DNA of 22,400 nt from the IMG/VR virus record IMGVR_UViG_3300036985_001640, positions 1 to 22,400 of that record. One strand, given 5' to 3'. Source of the stretch: a virus. The notes under the pieces are model-generated. The model did no database searches. It saw only the letters and a list, made by a program, of their open reading frames with translations, and was not told the origin of the DNA. A program made the position numbers and the translations under genes. Of the stretch, positions 21,837-22,400 are shown piece after piece. Numbering within the stretch: position 1 is the stretch's first letter; each line of letters opens with the position of its first letter.

Positions 21837-22400
21837 TTAAAACTCCGTTTCTGGTTTATAATGCGTTTTAGGTTTACCTTCTGACAACACAGTCCTGCAG
21901 TATTTACTATACTCACACATGCAGTTTTGAACATCATGTAACGTCATGTCATCTATTTCTAAATGATCAAGTATCAACTTGAAAATCTGCCGCAATTTGA
22001 GATTAAACTCTTCTTGAGTCCAACCGGCGTTCGGTGCTCGGTTAAACAGGTAATTCAATCCCCGTGAACTTCCTGGTCCGATAGGCGCGTATTCAAACAG
22101 ATCGCTAGCGAAACATAAATGTTTTGTTGAATACGTCAAATCGGCAGCCACTTGACCGGCTATAAACGTACTTATACCGAAACACCTGCTCATAACGTTG
22201 ACAAACCGTTCAATCGTAACGTCATCTTGCAGTGTTTTCTGTATATCATCAGCTTTCAAAACAACGTCACCGATAATGTATTTTGCCACTGCTTTTGATT
22301 TGTTACCACCTGGATCCATTTTAGTAGGGTAAAGCATGTATGCTCCAGAGTAAACTTTACCACGAGTTTCTTTTAAAAACTCTAAGACTGCTTCAAAAAG
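21837..22400 (-). CDS. 5-hmdU DNA kinase / aGPT-PPlase family helical-domain protein (5' end outside window)
   Basis: The frame is open from the stop at 21837 to the window edge, beyond the first internal ATG at 22337, so the start lies outside. The visible part has the helical-domain signatures of the 5-hydroxymethyldeoxyuridine DNA kinase / alpha-glutamyl-putrescinyl thymine pyrophosphorylase families: YSGAYMLYPT near the edge, FIAGQVAADL, then IGPGSSRGLNYLFNR, and the C-terminal HDVQNCMCEYSKYCR. These families act on hydroxymethyluracil in hypermodified phage DNA. The adjacent thymidylate synthase-like gene (start two bases after this stop) fits that pathway. Which enzyme of the family it is, and whether a kinase domain precedes, cannot be told from the visible part. 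Confidence 0.8.
   Translation of the reverse strand, partial: LFEAVLEFLKETRGKVYSGAYMLYPTKMDPGGNKSKAVAKYIIGDVVLKADDIQKTLQDDVTIERFVNVMSRCFGISTFIAGQVAADLTYSTKHLCFASDLFEYAPIGPGSSRGLNYLFNRAPNAGWTQEEFNLKLRQIFKLILDHLEIDDMTLHDVQNCMCEYSKYCRTVLSEGKPKTHYKPETEF

Overview
The window is a stretch of a double-stranded DNA phage genome, most likely a tailed phage with a short, podovirus-like tail. The evidence is densely packed genes with ATGA/TAATG overlaps, a tail-fibre/lysis/tail/internal-virion-protein block on one strand and a replication/nucleotide-metabolism block on the other. GNAT, gp10-like, SU10-adaptor-like and glycine-zipper 'ejection' proteins sit together as in uncultured and marine/freshwater podovirus-like phages. 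Shine-Dalgarno sequences (GGAG/AGGAG) and sigma70-like promoters suggest a Gram-negative bacterial host, but the sequence does not identify it. No integrase or repressor is visible. Terminase, portal and capsid genes are not in the window and probably lie to the left.

Left arm (1-14874, + strand). It opens inside a tail-fibre gene built of near-identical 147-bp (49-residue) repeats. A small fibre-associated protein follows, then a lysis cassette: three small single-span membrane proteins, two of them related to each other, and a GH24 endolysin with an E-C-T triad. A promoter-like sequence (TATAAT, 17-bp spacer) precedes the second block: a head-tail adaptor, a fibre-like structural protein, a gp10/nozzle-like protein carrying two copies of an inserted beta domain, a Trp-rich small protein, a GNAT-fold protein, and four large, presumably internal/ejected virion proteins. 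A strong intrinsic terminator closes the arm at 14904-14930.

Right arm (14934-22400, - strand, convergent). Read in transcription order from the right edge: a protein cut by the edge that carries the helical domain of the 5-hmdU DNA kinase / aGPT-PPlase families; a thymidylate synthase-fold enzyme, probably dUMP hydroxymethyltransferase; a second promoter-like sequence closely matching the one in the left arm; an HD phosphohydrolase; a DUF3310 protein; a compact family-B DNA polymerase; a hypothetical protein; a Sak4-like RecA-fold ATPase; a DUF669 ssDNA-binding protein; an internal hairpin terminator; a Cas4/AddB-like PD-(D/E)XK nuclease with an Fe-S-type cysteine set; a RuvC-like resolvase; and a small conserved protein.

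The right arm looks like a replication-recombination operon fed by a pathway that makes 5-hydroxymethyl-dUMP. The most interesting reading is that this phage replaces thymine with 5-hydroxymethyluracil or a hypermodified derivative. That is inferred from the two genes at the right edge, and further modification genes would be expected beyond position 22400.
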